From Posidonia oceanica (taxonomy: Eukaryota; Streptophyta; Magnoliopsida; Alismatales; Posidoniaceae): DNA of 64,000 bases. The stretch is from contig JAZBRS010000059.1 of assembly GCA_037176725.1 (NCBI GenBank), positions 10,961,001-11,025,000 of the forward strand, given 5' to 3'. Position 1 is the first letter of the stretch. Every line of letters begins with the position of its first letter. A program made the position numbers and the translations under genes. Positions 31,641 to 41,978 of this stretch are shown here, piece by piece. A model generated the notes under the pieces. The model had not been told where the DNA came from. It did no database searches and worked only from the letters and a program-made list of their open reading frames with translations.

Positions 31641-32775
31641 CTATCTCCATGAATTCGGTATGGGAGGACCACCGCCAGAGTCAAACAGTGCATGGCCGGT
31701 GGGCAGTTGGATTGACAACTGGGATGACGAGGTTCCAAGCTTCCAGGGGTTCCAAAGTTTTGCAAGCAGTAATGCCACTCGGGGATATGCTCAGACGCAG
31801 TGTGCAGGACCTGCCCCGCCAAGCTCATCTCTATTGCCCATAAACCAGGGGAAATCTTTGCTCAGGAGACCGACATCACTGCTCCGATCTGCTCCAGCCA
31901 AAGGGGGGTACCTTCCAGCACAGCAGGCACCCATCACTAGAACTGGGCGCATCTCAAATCAAGTCATACCACCTCCACCTCTTGCAGAGAGAATCCAGTC
32001 TCCTCTCCGACAGGAATTTGATGTTCCCAGAAGAATAGACGGCGAGTTTGATATCTTAGAACAACTCCGAACGACACAGGCCAAGATATCAATCTATGAG
32101 CTGATCAAAGCCTTCGAAAAGCATCGAGACATCCTAATGGAGGTACTAAAGAAGGCCTGGGTCCTGGAAGACATGCCTGCAAAGACCCTTGCAGCAGTTG
32201 CAGCTACAATGTTCATCAAGCCCACTCTATTCTTCACAGATTCAGAATTACCTCCTCTTGAAAGGAGGACTTTACCCTTGAATGTTACTGTAATAGTGAA
32301 TCATTATAAACTTTCTAGTGTATTGGTGGATATAGGGGCAACTTTGAATGTATGCTCATTACATACCCTTCACCTGATTGGACTCAAAGAATCTCAGCTG
32401 AACCCAGCAGCTTTAACAGTATCAGGGTACGATAATAATAAGAAAGCGGTTCAAGGCAAAATTAATGTCAAAATCGCAGTTGGCTCTATTGAGGTGGATA
32501 CAGAATTAATAGTAGTCGATGCACCTATCTCCTATCGACTCATCTTATGGTGCCAATGGATTGAAGAAATTAAAGCCGTCACCTCCCCACGACATCAATG
32601 CCTAAAGTTTCCCTACCAAGGGAAAATAATCAAGATTATGGGAGATGAGCCGATAGAAGTCGAGGCACACCTCGTGGCAGTCCCAACCACCACACCGGCA
32701 TGGCCACTCATCCCTGAAAGCAAAAATTCAGTTACTAAGGCCAGTGACAGTATAAAACAGACCTTTTCCCCCTAG
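31641..32775 (+). pseudogene. Element C, spacer and second aspartic protease
   Basis: A Pro/Ser-rich spacer is followed at about 32040-32220 by a segment matching the pre-protease region of element B (FDILEQL, KISIYELI, EKHRD against ADITSQL, DISIWDLI, EHREA). The protease then has LVDIGATLNVC (DIGA at 32329-32340), GYDNNKKA, and ends KFPYQGKIIKI. The usual LGRPWL is LWCQWI, two probable substitutions. TAG at 32773 ends the frame, which otherwise continues. This is the protease in the standard position; it would cleave the Gag-Pol polyprotein. Confidence 0.8.
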
Positions 32776-33324
32776 AGCATTGATGTGAACCAGTATGATT
32801 TCCCAGAACACATGAAGAGACCATGGGAAATCCTCCTCAAAATAGGGTACACTCCTAGGAAAGGATTAGGCCGCTAGGAACAAGGGATGAAGGATGCGCT
32901 CAGAACACCAGAAGAGCACAACGGTACAGGACTGGGGTACTCATGGTATTCAGTGAAGGACCTCAAGAAACCACTCGCATGGTCATTATCAAATCACTTT
33001 ATCTCAGTTGGGCTGCAGTTCTAGGACAAGTCAACTCCTGAAGAAGTTCCCAACTCCCCAGAAGAGCCTGAAGCAGCAGCACTGATCTCTTCCCTCGACT
33101 TTGAAGAAATCCCTGACATCACTCTCCAAGTGTTAGACAATCTTCCCCACTCTCCTCAGATTCCTCCTCTTCCGAACATCCCAGTTGACAGCTCCTCTAA
33201 GGCTTCCTCCGAGAACGCCGAAGCAGAAGTCGTCGACTCTCTCTCCCTCAGCAATCTTACTTCCCTCTTCGATGACCTATGGCCTTGCCCCTCTGAGCAA
33301 GAAAGGACCAGGGCCACTGATTAA
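32776..33324 (+). pseudogene. Element C, G-patch motif and linker
   Basis: Same frame as the protease. IGYTPRKGLGR, a stop, then EQG (32842-32886) is a G-patch-like motif of the kind found after retroviral-type proteases; the TAG at 32875 interrupts it. A Pro/Ser/Glu-rich linker follows, with a second TAG at 33022 and the frame ending at TAA 33322. Confidence 0.6.
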
Positions 33325-33669
33325 CGCCAAATGGCGCATCATCTCCACTAAGGAGGCAAACCTAGGGGCAATCCCCCTAATCTTGTAAATAGTTTCTTTC
33401 CTGCTTTCAATTCATGCATTTTATTTTTGTGTAATTTACTTTCTGGTAATTGGTTTTCTAGTTTAGCTAATAATGAGGAAAGTAGTCGAGAACATGGCTC
33501 GGACGGCTTAACCGCCACCATGTCCTCACAACGAGTATCTAACCACTCATTTAAGCGTGTAGGCCAGGTCGGGAAGGAGCCAGTCACTCAAACAGTCAGA
33601 GTTTGTCATTATACCACAGCATTACCATAGGAGCTAGCCACATCGCACGTCATCTTTCTGGTTGAAGAG
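33325..33669 (+). other. T-rich intron-like segment between protease and RT of element C
   Basis: No frame is preserved here. Around 33388-33465 the DNA becomes T-rich, begins CTT|GTAAATAG and ends GGTTTTCTAG|TTTAG, resembling a short plant intron. Ogre elements are known to carry an intron between protease and RT. The remainder (33470-33669) has no recognisable content. Confidence 0.45.
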
Positions 33670-33965
33670 GTGTCAAATATCACTGGCAAAAATACTGGGA
33701 ACTATGAAGTCTATGAACTGGTGGATACAGAAGAGGACCCAGATGAAGAAGAATCAGTAGACCCAGCCATCTTTGAAGAAATGATGAAAAAATATGATGA
33801 GCAAGTCAAGGCTACCACTGAAGAAACAGAGGAAATTAATCAGGGAACTGAAGAAGATCCAAGACCGGTTTGGATAAGCTCTGCACTCAACTCAGATGAA
33901 TGAGTCAGAATGATAAAGCTACTCAAGAAATATGCCAAGGTCCTATGGAGAAATGCCAGGGCTTG
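33670..33965 (+). pseudogene. Element C, acidic linker before RT
   Basis: A Glu/Asp-rich stretch (EEDPDEEESVDP) leads into VWISSALNSDE, a TGA (33901-33903), then VRMIKLLKKYAKV, which matches RIEFIAFLREYADVF in element B. The frame is then lost, probably through a small deletion near 33943; the RT continues in another frame. In the family this part links protease to RT. Confidence 0.65.
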
Positions 33966-35038
33966 AATCACTACTGGTGGAGCACAGGCTCCCTCTCAAG
34001 CCAGACGCAAAGACAGCGAAGCAGAAGCTCCGACGTCTGCGACCAGACCTTGCCCTAAAAGTAAAAGAAGAGATAGACAAATTGCATAAGGCAAAGTTCA
34101 TTAGAGTTGTACTATATCCAGAGTGGATTGCCAACATAGTCCTAGTAATGAAAAAAGATGGCAAAGTGCGAGTGTGCATCGATTACCGAGACTTCAATGA
34201 AGCATGCCCAAAAGATGATTTCCCTCTCCCACACATAGACATCCTCATAGACAACACAGCAGGCCATGAAATGCTTCCATTTATGGACGGCTTCTCCGGC
34301 TACAACCAGATCAAGCTTGCAGAAGAAGATCAGGAGAAGACCTCATACACCACTCCATCGGGAACTTACTGCTATGTAGTCATGCCTTTCGGACTGAAGC
34401 ATGTTGGAGCCACCTACCAAAGGGCTATGATGGCAATCTTTCATGACATGATGCATGACTGCATGGAATGTTATGTGGATGACTTGCTAGTAAAATAAAA
34501 AATGAGAGAGGGACACTTTGAAGAATTAGAAAGAGTACTCCGAAGGGCAAACCAGTACAACCTCAAAATGAACCCCAAGAAGTGTGTCTTCGGGGTTACT
34601 ACCAGAAAGTTACTTGGCTTTATAGTGAGTAAAAGGGGCATAGAAATAGATCCTACAAAAGCCAAAGCTATAACAGCCATGCCACCTCCAAAGAACATCA
34701 AGGAGCTCAGAGGACTCATAGGAAGGCTGCAATTCATCCGGAGATTCATCTCCCAACATGCAGAGAAATGCAGACCATTCTATGAGCTATTAAAAGGCAG
34801 TACAGAATTCAAGTGGGATCACACCTGTCAAAAAGCATTTGATGATTTAAAGCTCTATCTTCTCAATCCTCTAATATTGACTGCTCCAATCCCTGAGAGG
34901 CCATTGTTACTCTACTTGGCCGTTACTGATAACTCGGTAGGAGTCGTCCTGGCACAACATGATGAAACTGGGAGGAAAGAGAAAGCGGTTTATTACCTGA
35001 GAAGAACATTCATTGAGTACGAGAGGAAGTACTCCTAG
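33944..35038 (+). pseudogene. Element C reverse transcriptase and start of RNase H
   Basis: RNA-directed DNA polymerase of the Ty3/gypsy type. Conserved blocks in order: EHRLPLKPDAK, VVLYPEWIANIV, VCIDYRDFN, DDFPLPHID, FMDGFSGYNQI, MPFGLKHVGATYQRAM, and the catalytic YVDD (34472-34483). After a TAA at 34496 the frame goes on with the thumb/connection (NPKKCVFGV, LLGFIVSKRGIE, LRGLIGRLQFIRRFI) and the first RNase H (PLLLYLAVTDNSVG, RKEKAVYYLRRTF). It ends at TAG 35036. All catalytic residues seen are intact; stops and frameshift inactivate it. Confidence 0.9.
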
Positions 35039-35672
35039 ATTGAGTGACACTGCCTAGCCCTGGTATGGGCCTCACAGAAATTGAGACACTACTTCCTGGC
35101 ACACTGAGTCTGCTACATAGCCAAAATGGACCCCATCAAGTACATGTTTGAAAAACGTGCACTATCCGGAAGGCTAGCATGATGGCAAATGCTCCTCACT
35201 GAATTTGACCTGCGATTCATCACTCAGAAGGCAGTCAAGGGGCAAGCTATCATGGATCAACTCGCCGGGCTACCTGTGTCAGAGTACCAACCAGTCTCAA
35301 TGGATTTTCCAGATGAGGAGATCCTTGCAATTAGTAGTGTCATGCCACTTGTTAGAGAATGGACCCTCCACTTCGATGGAGCATTGAATTCACAAGGCGT
35401 TGGGATAGGGGCAACACTCCTCACTCCAGAAGGCGTTGTCTTCCCTACTGCTGTGCAACTACTCTTCTCAGCAAGTAACAATGTGGCAGAATATGTGGCT
35501 CTAATCTTAGGGTTACGAATGGCTCTCGATCTAGGGGCAAGAAGACTAAAGATAGTAGGAGACTCGCAGCTCGTCATTCGACAAGTCCTCAACAAATACA
35601 AGACCCTCTCGCCAAAGCTACAGGAATACCGTGACTTAGCAAGAGCTTTACTGAAGAAGTTTGACAGGGTAG
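35039..35672 (+). pseudogene. Element C RNase H end and second RNase H, first part
   Basis: The first RNase H ends through TGA codons at 35045, 35105 and 35180 (HCLALVWASQKLRHY, MDPIKYMFEK, DLRFITQKAVKGQAI). The second, archaeal-type RNase H typical of the Tat lineage follows: LHFDGALNSQGVGIG, NNVAEYVALILGLRMAL, GDSQLVIRQV, breaking off after KKFDRV where element B inserted. The remaining residues are at 63508-63560. Confidence 0.88.
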
Positions 35673-38600
35673 TGTTGACACCCCATTTTGACAGGCTAGA
35701 TCGTCTAGAACCCTCCGGTGGCTGCTGGACCCGAATCTAGACCCAAATCCACACTTTCCTCTCCTTCTTTCCCCTCAAAACAAGCCCAAACTCAACCTAG
35801 GGTTACCCCCCTTTCCCGAACCTGAAAACCAACCAAAATCCATAGGAAAACTCACCCCTGATGACTTAGCAAGCCCACCAAAAAGTCTGCAAAATCTCAA
35901 ATCAGAACCCCTCCCAAAAACCCTAGGAAACTTAGGCAAAACTACCCTTTTTCTACACCTCAAAACCCCTCCAAAACTTCCTCAAAACCAAACCAAAACT
36001 CTGAGACCAAAACTAGAGACCCTAGACTACACACCCGCCGAGTTTCACCCCTTTCCAAGACCTCTAAGACCCCCTTTTGGCCAAATTATCGTTTTTTCTC
36101 TCCGGGATTATCGTTTTCTCTCTCCTCTCTCTCTCCTGATTATCGTCTCTCTTTTCATCCCCTTCTTGCCCTTTTCCTGGCTTGGCTGTGGGCCCCCTTT
36201 GTACTCCTATCCCTTCTCTATCTTATTCCTATTTTTATTCTATTTTTAACATTTTCCCTGAATTTTAAAAAATCTTTTCCCTCAAACCTATCTCTTTCCC
36301 CTTTTATTCTCCTTTTTTCCTTTTCTTCTTCTTTTTCTTTTCCTACTTCTTTCTTTTGCAAAAACCCCTGAAAATCCCTAAAAATCTGTAAAACCCCAAA
36401 ATATAAAAGAAACAAATCAGAATTCCAAGAAAAGCAACTAAAAAACATTAAACAAGTAATTAAAAACTCAAACTTAATTAAATCAAGCTAAAAAGAAAAC
36501 CAAGCATGCAAACTAAAAAATGCAAAACAAACTAAAAGAAAACACTGTAAAATCAAGTAAAAAACTGAAATAAAGTCAGAACCTACCAAAGATAAAAACC
36601 CCACTAAAAGAATTAAAAAACAAACCCTAAAGAGAAGAATTAAAAATCAAACACTAAAACAAGTAATTAAAGGAGGCAAAAGACTTAACCTAATAAACAT
36701 AAGAAAAAACAACATAAAACTTAATTAAAAAGGAAGAAGAAAATACAGTTGAAAGACTTAAAAACACTTAATCAAACCAGAAAAATCCAACTAAAAAAAC
36801 ATCAAGAAAAATTAACAAATAAAAATCAAAAACATAATTCAAAAGACTTAAGAAAGGAAATCCTAAAAGACTAAAACTAAAAAAGCCCAAAATCCACTCT
36901 AATTAACCTAAAATAAATCCTAAAATCCTAATTAACATCCTAAAATACTTAACAAGAAAACACAATTTTAAAAACAATTTAAAAAGATTTAACCAACACT
37001 TAATCAAGTGGGAAATGAATTAACAACAAAGGAAAGCCCTAGAACCCTAATCAAGACTAAAACACACTAATTAACCTGAAAACAGTCATTAAAAAATCCA
37101 ATTAAACACCTAACCTACAACCCAATTCATCTAATATTTTTGTTTATTTTTATCTTATTTTTTCCTATTTTATTTTTCTTTCTTTCTTCCTTTTTATCTT
37201 TTCCTTTCTTCCTTACTGGGCTCATCAGCCCGTTTGCCTTTTTTTCTTTTTTTCAAATCCCAGCCCGGCCCGCAGCTACAGTCAGCACCTTCTTCCTCCT
37301 TCCCTCCTCCCGCGTTTGCAGAGCTACAGTGGTCGCCGCCTGCAGCTCTGCCCCGGCCTGCCACCTCCTGCTCGAGCCAGACTGGCGCGCCGAACTTCGA
37401 CCGTGCTCCTGCCATCGCCACTCCGCGCCATTCAATTGCCGGCAGGCCTGCAAAACCAAAGGGGAAGTCATCAGAATTGGCAGGGAAAAGAGGAGAAATC
37501 AAGGCCTGAATCGGGAGGAAAGGAGAGGAGAAAAAAGAGAGAATTGATCCCGGAAGAGAAAGGAGAGAATTCGAGCACAATCCCCAGCAAGTGAGAGCCG
37601 TTCTTCCTCAGAAATCCACCGAGAAATTCAGACCTTCCACCTCTCCCTTCCGCAGCAAACCAGAGCCCGAAACACCTCCTGAATCCTCCAGGATTCACCC
37701 CCCAGTCTCGCCCAAGCCTTCTGCAACTCTTCCCCTCCTACCCACAGAGAAACAGCCCAGCATTCCTCCTAGAACCTCCGGAAATCCAGACCGAACCCAA
37801 CTCGAATCCCTTCTGGAATTCCCCGGACCACAGACCACTAACTCTCCCCAAACTTTGCCCAGACACTCGCCAAGACACCACCTCCCTAAGCCACCCGACC
37901 TTCAGCCTTCTCCCCCACCACAGACGAAACCTTCCACCACAAACACCTACATCCGATTCTGTCCAGAATTCACTCCACCAGCAAACTTCACTCACAGCCT
38001 CCACAGACCTAACCTAACCCTCCAAACACCATCCCCGAACCTCCAGCTACCCACCAGAAGCCTTCGCTCGATCCAGAGGGCGACAACCAACTTCCCCGAC
38101 CTCAGGCGACACCTGCAGCACCCAAAAATCCAACCTTCTTCTCCGGGCCGCAGAACTCCGCTCCGAGCGTCCAGGAAGAACCGGAGGACTCCACGGAGCA
38201 GATCTGGGCGATCGCGAGCCGCTGACGACTCCCGCACACTCCGGACGACCGTCGCCGGCATCTGTAGAGCCCACCGACGTCGGGAGCACGTTCCAGACGC
38301 GGGAGAAGGTATTTTCTTCCCCCCTCAGCTCTCCCTCCTTCCTCTTCTGCTTTTCCGCCGCTCAGAAGCAAGCTTCCGGCCCTCCCGCTCCGTTTTCGAC
38401 TCGCCGGTCAGACCTTCTTCCCCGGCGACGATCTCCGGCCTTCACAGCGCTCTAGCCAGCAGAACGGCTTCCCGATAGCTCCCGGAGCTCCGCACGGACG
38501 GCAGCAACAGCCTCCGCCGCTCAGCGCTTCCCCAACTCCCCTCTACCGGCGGTGGCGAGGACTGGAAGCTCACTGCTACAGTACTCCCACCGCCGGCGGC

Positions 38601-39700
38601 CACTGTTCATTTATTTTCCCAGTTATATAGTTTTTTGTGTGAATATTGCATGTTTAGCTTAAGTTTCCTTATTTTTACGTTCTGGTCCTTATATCATTTA
38701 AGCTGCTTTGTTTTTAATTTAAAACCATATTAAATTGCATGAACTGTTTGTATTTTTCTGTATTTGCATGATAGTCCATTTACTGTGTGTTTCAGTTGTA
38801 ATATTTTATGCTTTAGCCCTCCTGTTTTCGATTTTTGCATATAGGTCCTGTAGTAGATCAGTTCATTTATTTGCATGCATTTTACCATACTGCATTGCAT
38901 TCTAGGTCCCTGCATGTTTCTGTTTTTGCATTTAGGTCCAACGCACTGTAGTAACTTAGATTCTGATTTTAATTTTTGGTTGATGCATTGCACTCTTGCC
39001 CCTCTGTTTTTCCATTTTTGCATATAGGTCCTTTTTAAATGCACAGTAATCATTTTGCATTCATTTTAGCTTATTGCATTGCATTTTCAACCTTGCATTT
39101 TCAAAAATTGCATGTCAGTCCATGGTCAGTGATTTCAGAGCATATTTTGCATATAAAATTGCATATTTGACCCCTGCATGATTTGAAAATCACACATAGG
39201 TCCTTGCATCTTTTGAAAAATCATGTGAAAAGACCATTTTGCCCCTAAGTTGCATTTTAACTCCTATGCTTGCAAAATTGCATGTAGGCCCTCCACTTGC
39301 ATTCCCGGATTCCCCGGGACCCCTGTTTTCTGGAAAATTTGCATTTTAGCCCCTTTCTTTTTCAAAAATGCTTTCGAACTCCTGTTCTTCCCAAATTGCT
39401 TTTCCTTGTCTTTTCTTGCTTTGCGTGCATTCTTGCACTCATTAAACCTTGCATTTAAGCATCCCTTTTGCACACACTAAGCACTTTTAACTCCCCTTCA
39501 CTCGGGAGGACCTTTTGCACATCCCTAGAGCCTCCTGAACACCTAGATCTGTTCTCCTCCCCTGTTCTGGCTCTTCTGCTTCGAAGCTGCGATATCTTCC
39601 AATCCGACCGTTGGATCTCCTCAAGTAAGCTGCCCAGGCGACCGCAGCGGAGCGCTCTTCAGCATGGACCAAGTAGATCTCCGATCAGACTCCCGGATCT

Positions 39701-39710
39701 CCAGGTATGT
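39701..39710 (+). promoter_or_regulatory. 5' splice donor in LTR B
   Basis: CCAG|GTATGT lies just before the LTR minisatellite; the following CCTCCTGAACCC is identical in LTR A. Splicing to an acceptor near 43099 (TCTTTAACAG) would remove minisatellite, U5, PBS and most of the leader from a gag message. Predicted only. Confidence 0.45.
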
Positions 39711-39749
39711 CCTCCTGAACCCTTGCACTGCATTCATTTGCATGCCATT

Positions 39750-41255
39750 TGCTCCGTTTTGCGTGCAGTCTTGTTTTCTTACGCTGTTTTGTGTGCCGCC
39801 TCTTTGTCTTGCATCGTTTTGCGTGCCTTTAGTTTTCTCGCTTCGTTTTGCGTGCTTTCAAGTCTTCTCGCCCCGTTTCGCGTGCCACTTCTTTGTCTTG
39901 CACCGTTTTGCGTGCCCTTTAGTTTTCTTGCACCGTTTTGCGTGCTTTCAAGTTTTCTCGCATCGTTTTGCGTGCCGCTTCTTTGTCTTGCACCGTTTTG
40001 CGTGCCTTTAGCTTTTTCGCCTCGTTTTGCGTGCAGTCTTGTTTTCTCGCTCCGTTTAGCGTGCTGCTTCTTTGTCTTGCACCGTTTTGCGAGCCCTTTA
40101 GTTTTTCCGCCTCGTCTTGCGTATAGTCTTGTTTTCTTGCACCGTTTTGCGTGCCGCTTCTTTGTCTTGCACCGTTTTACGTGCCCTTTAGTTTTCTCGC
40201 CTCGTTTTACGTGTGGTCTTGTTTTCTTGCACCGTTTTGCATGCCGCTTCTTCGTCTTGCACCGTTTTGCGTGCCCTTTAGTTTTCTCGCTCCGTTTTGC
40301 GTGCTTTCAAGTTTTCTCGCCCCGTTTTGCGTGCCGCTTCTTTGTCTTGCACCATTTTGCGTGCCCTTTAGTTTTCTCGCCACGTTTTACGTGTAGTCTT
40401 GTTTTCTTGCACTGTTTTGTGTGCCGCTTCTTTGTCTCGCACCGTTTTGCGTGCCCTTTAGTTTTTTCGCCTCGTTTTGCGTGCTTTCAAGTCTTCTCGC
40501 TCCGTTTCGCGTGCCGCTTCTTTGTCTTGCACCGTTTTGCGTGCCCTTTAGTTTTCTTGCACCGTTTTGCGTGCTTTCAAGTTTTCTCGCACCGTTTTGT
40601 GTGCCGCTTCTTTGTCTCGCACCGTTTTGCGTGCCCTTTAGTTTTTTCGCCTCGTTTTGCGTGCTTTCAAGTCTTCTCGCTCCGTTTCGCGTGCCGCTTC
40701 TTTGTCTTGCACCGTTTTGCGTGCCCTTTAGTTTTTTTCGCCTCGTTTTGCGTGCTTTCAAGTTTTCTCGCTCCGTTTTGCGTGCCTTTTGGTTTCCTCG
40801 CTTCGTTTTGCGTGCTTTCAAGTTTTCTCGCCCCGTTTTGCGTGCCGCTTCTTTGTCTTGCACCGTTTTGCGTGCCCTTTAGTTTCCTCACTCCGTTTTG
40901 CGTGCTTTCAAGTTTTCTCGCTCCGTTTTGCGTGCTGCTTCTTTGTCTTGCACCGTTTTGCGTGCCCTTTAGTTTCCTCACTCCGTTTTGCGTGCCGCTT
41001 CTTTGTCTTGCACCGTTTTGCGTGCCCTTTAGTTTTCTCGCCTCGTTTTGCGTGCAGTCTTGTTTTCTTGCACCGTTTTGCGTGGCCTTTCGTTTTCTCG
41101 CCTCGTCTTGCGTGCCCTTGTTTTTCTTGCCCAGTTTTGCGCCCTTCTTTCGTTTTCCTGCACCGTTTTGCGTTCTTGTTCCGTTCCTTGCACCATTTTG
41201 CATGTCAACTTTGTTTTCGCATCTTTTCGCATACTTGTTTCGTTCCTCGCACTGT
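39750..41255 (+). repeat. LTR minisatellite of element B (5' LTR copy)
   Basis: About 50 units of 27-31 bp share CGTTTTGCGTGC followed by either ctttagttttctcgc, tttcaagttttctcgc, cgcttctttgtcttgcac or agtcttgttttcttgcac. Neighbouring units form mixed higher-order repeats. The 3' LTR copy (61355-62795) has somewhat fewer units. Confidence 0.9.
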
Positions 41256-41960
41256 TTTACGCTGTTTCCTCTCGCTTGTCGCTTGCATTGCCTGTTTTCC
41301 CCACTGTTTTGTTTTATCGCCCGCATTTGCATATAGGGCAGTGATGCTTACTGTCCGGAGTTCTCACGAGCCAGGTTCCGCCCGGTTCGGAACACAGACA
41401 GCGTTGCTGAGCACTTAGATTGCACGTTTACTTCCTTGCATCGTCTTTCATCACTTAGAGCACACCCTTGAGCATTTAGATAGGCATTCATTGGCACTTA
41501 GGCATTCAAAGTCTGCATTTCCCTGCATATGCGAGCGTAAGCCTAGAAAGACCGATTCTCGGGCGTGTCGGGGGTGCCTAACACCTTCCCCGCGCGTAAC
41601 AGGAGTCCTTACCCTCTCTTGGCCCGCAATGACCATATTGCCCTTGTCCTAGGCACGAGTCACATCATTTGCATTCATTTGCATCTCATTTCTTTTGCAT
41701 TGCCCTGCATTGCATCTTTTGGTTTTGCGTGATTATTCACGCATTTCCCCGGTTTTCCTCGTCTTCCGATTTAATAGACTTGGTGGCGACTCCAATTTTG
41801 TCTTGTCTTCTTCTTTTCTTTCCCTTTTTTCCCTCTTTTAAATGTTTTCGAGTTAGGTCTTCCTTCTCGGACATAGCCGCTTATAGTGAACCTGATTCCG
41901 ATCGGTGCATGCGAGCTTTGGCATCGTGCATGGACGATCCGAACACTGGGATTACTACAG

Positions 41961-41978
41961 TGGCGACTCCGCTGGGGA
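41961..41978 (+). other. Primer-binding site of element B
   Basis: TGGCGACTCCGCTGGGGA begins one base after the LTR end. It matches the site of element A at 17 of 18 bases and is the PBS class reported for Ogre elements (tRNA-Arg). Confidence 0.85.

Larger units (their letters stand above)
35673..41959 (+). repeat. 5' LTR of element B, 6287 bp
   Basis: TGTTGACACCCC to GATTACTACA. Order: C/A-rich and C/T-rich segments (35.7-36.35 kb), A-rich asymmetric segment (36.38-37.1 kb), GC-rich segment (37.25-38.6 kb), a segment with recurring GCATATAGGTCC-type motifs (38.6-39.35 kb), a splice donor CCAG|GTATGT (39701-39710), the CGTTTTGCGTGC minisatellite (39.75-41.25 kb), and two blocks shared with the other LTRs (41.33-41.45 and 41.54-41.64 kb). 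The same order occurs in LTR A. The 622-codon frame at 39468-41336 is a by-product of the minisatellite. Confidence 0.95.

Noticed and set aside
37591..38478. 295-codon Pro/Ser/Arg-rich open frame in the 5' LTR of B
   Set aside because: Low-complexity GC-rich LTR sequence. The 3' LTR copy is closed by a single CGA-to-TGA change after 121 codons, so it is not maintained.
39468..41336. 622-codon open frame rich in FAC/VLSSFLAPFCV repeats, and overlapping long frames on the other strand
   Set aside because: It lies wholly in the LTR minisatellite. Unit lengths near multiples of three open several frames on both strands, and the 3' LTR copy gives a different frame structure. No domain or start context supports a gene.
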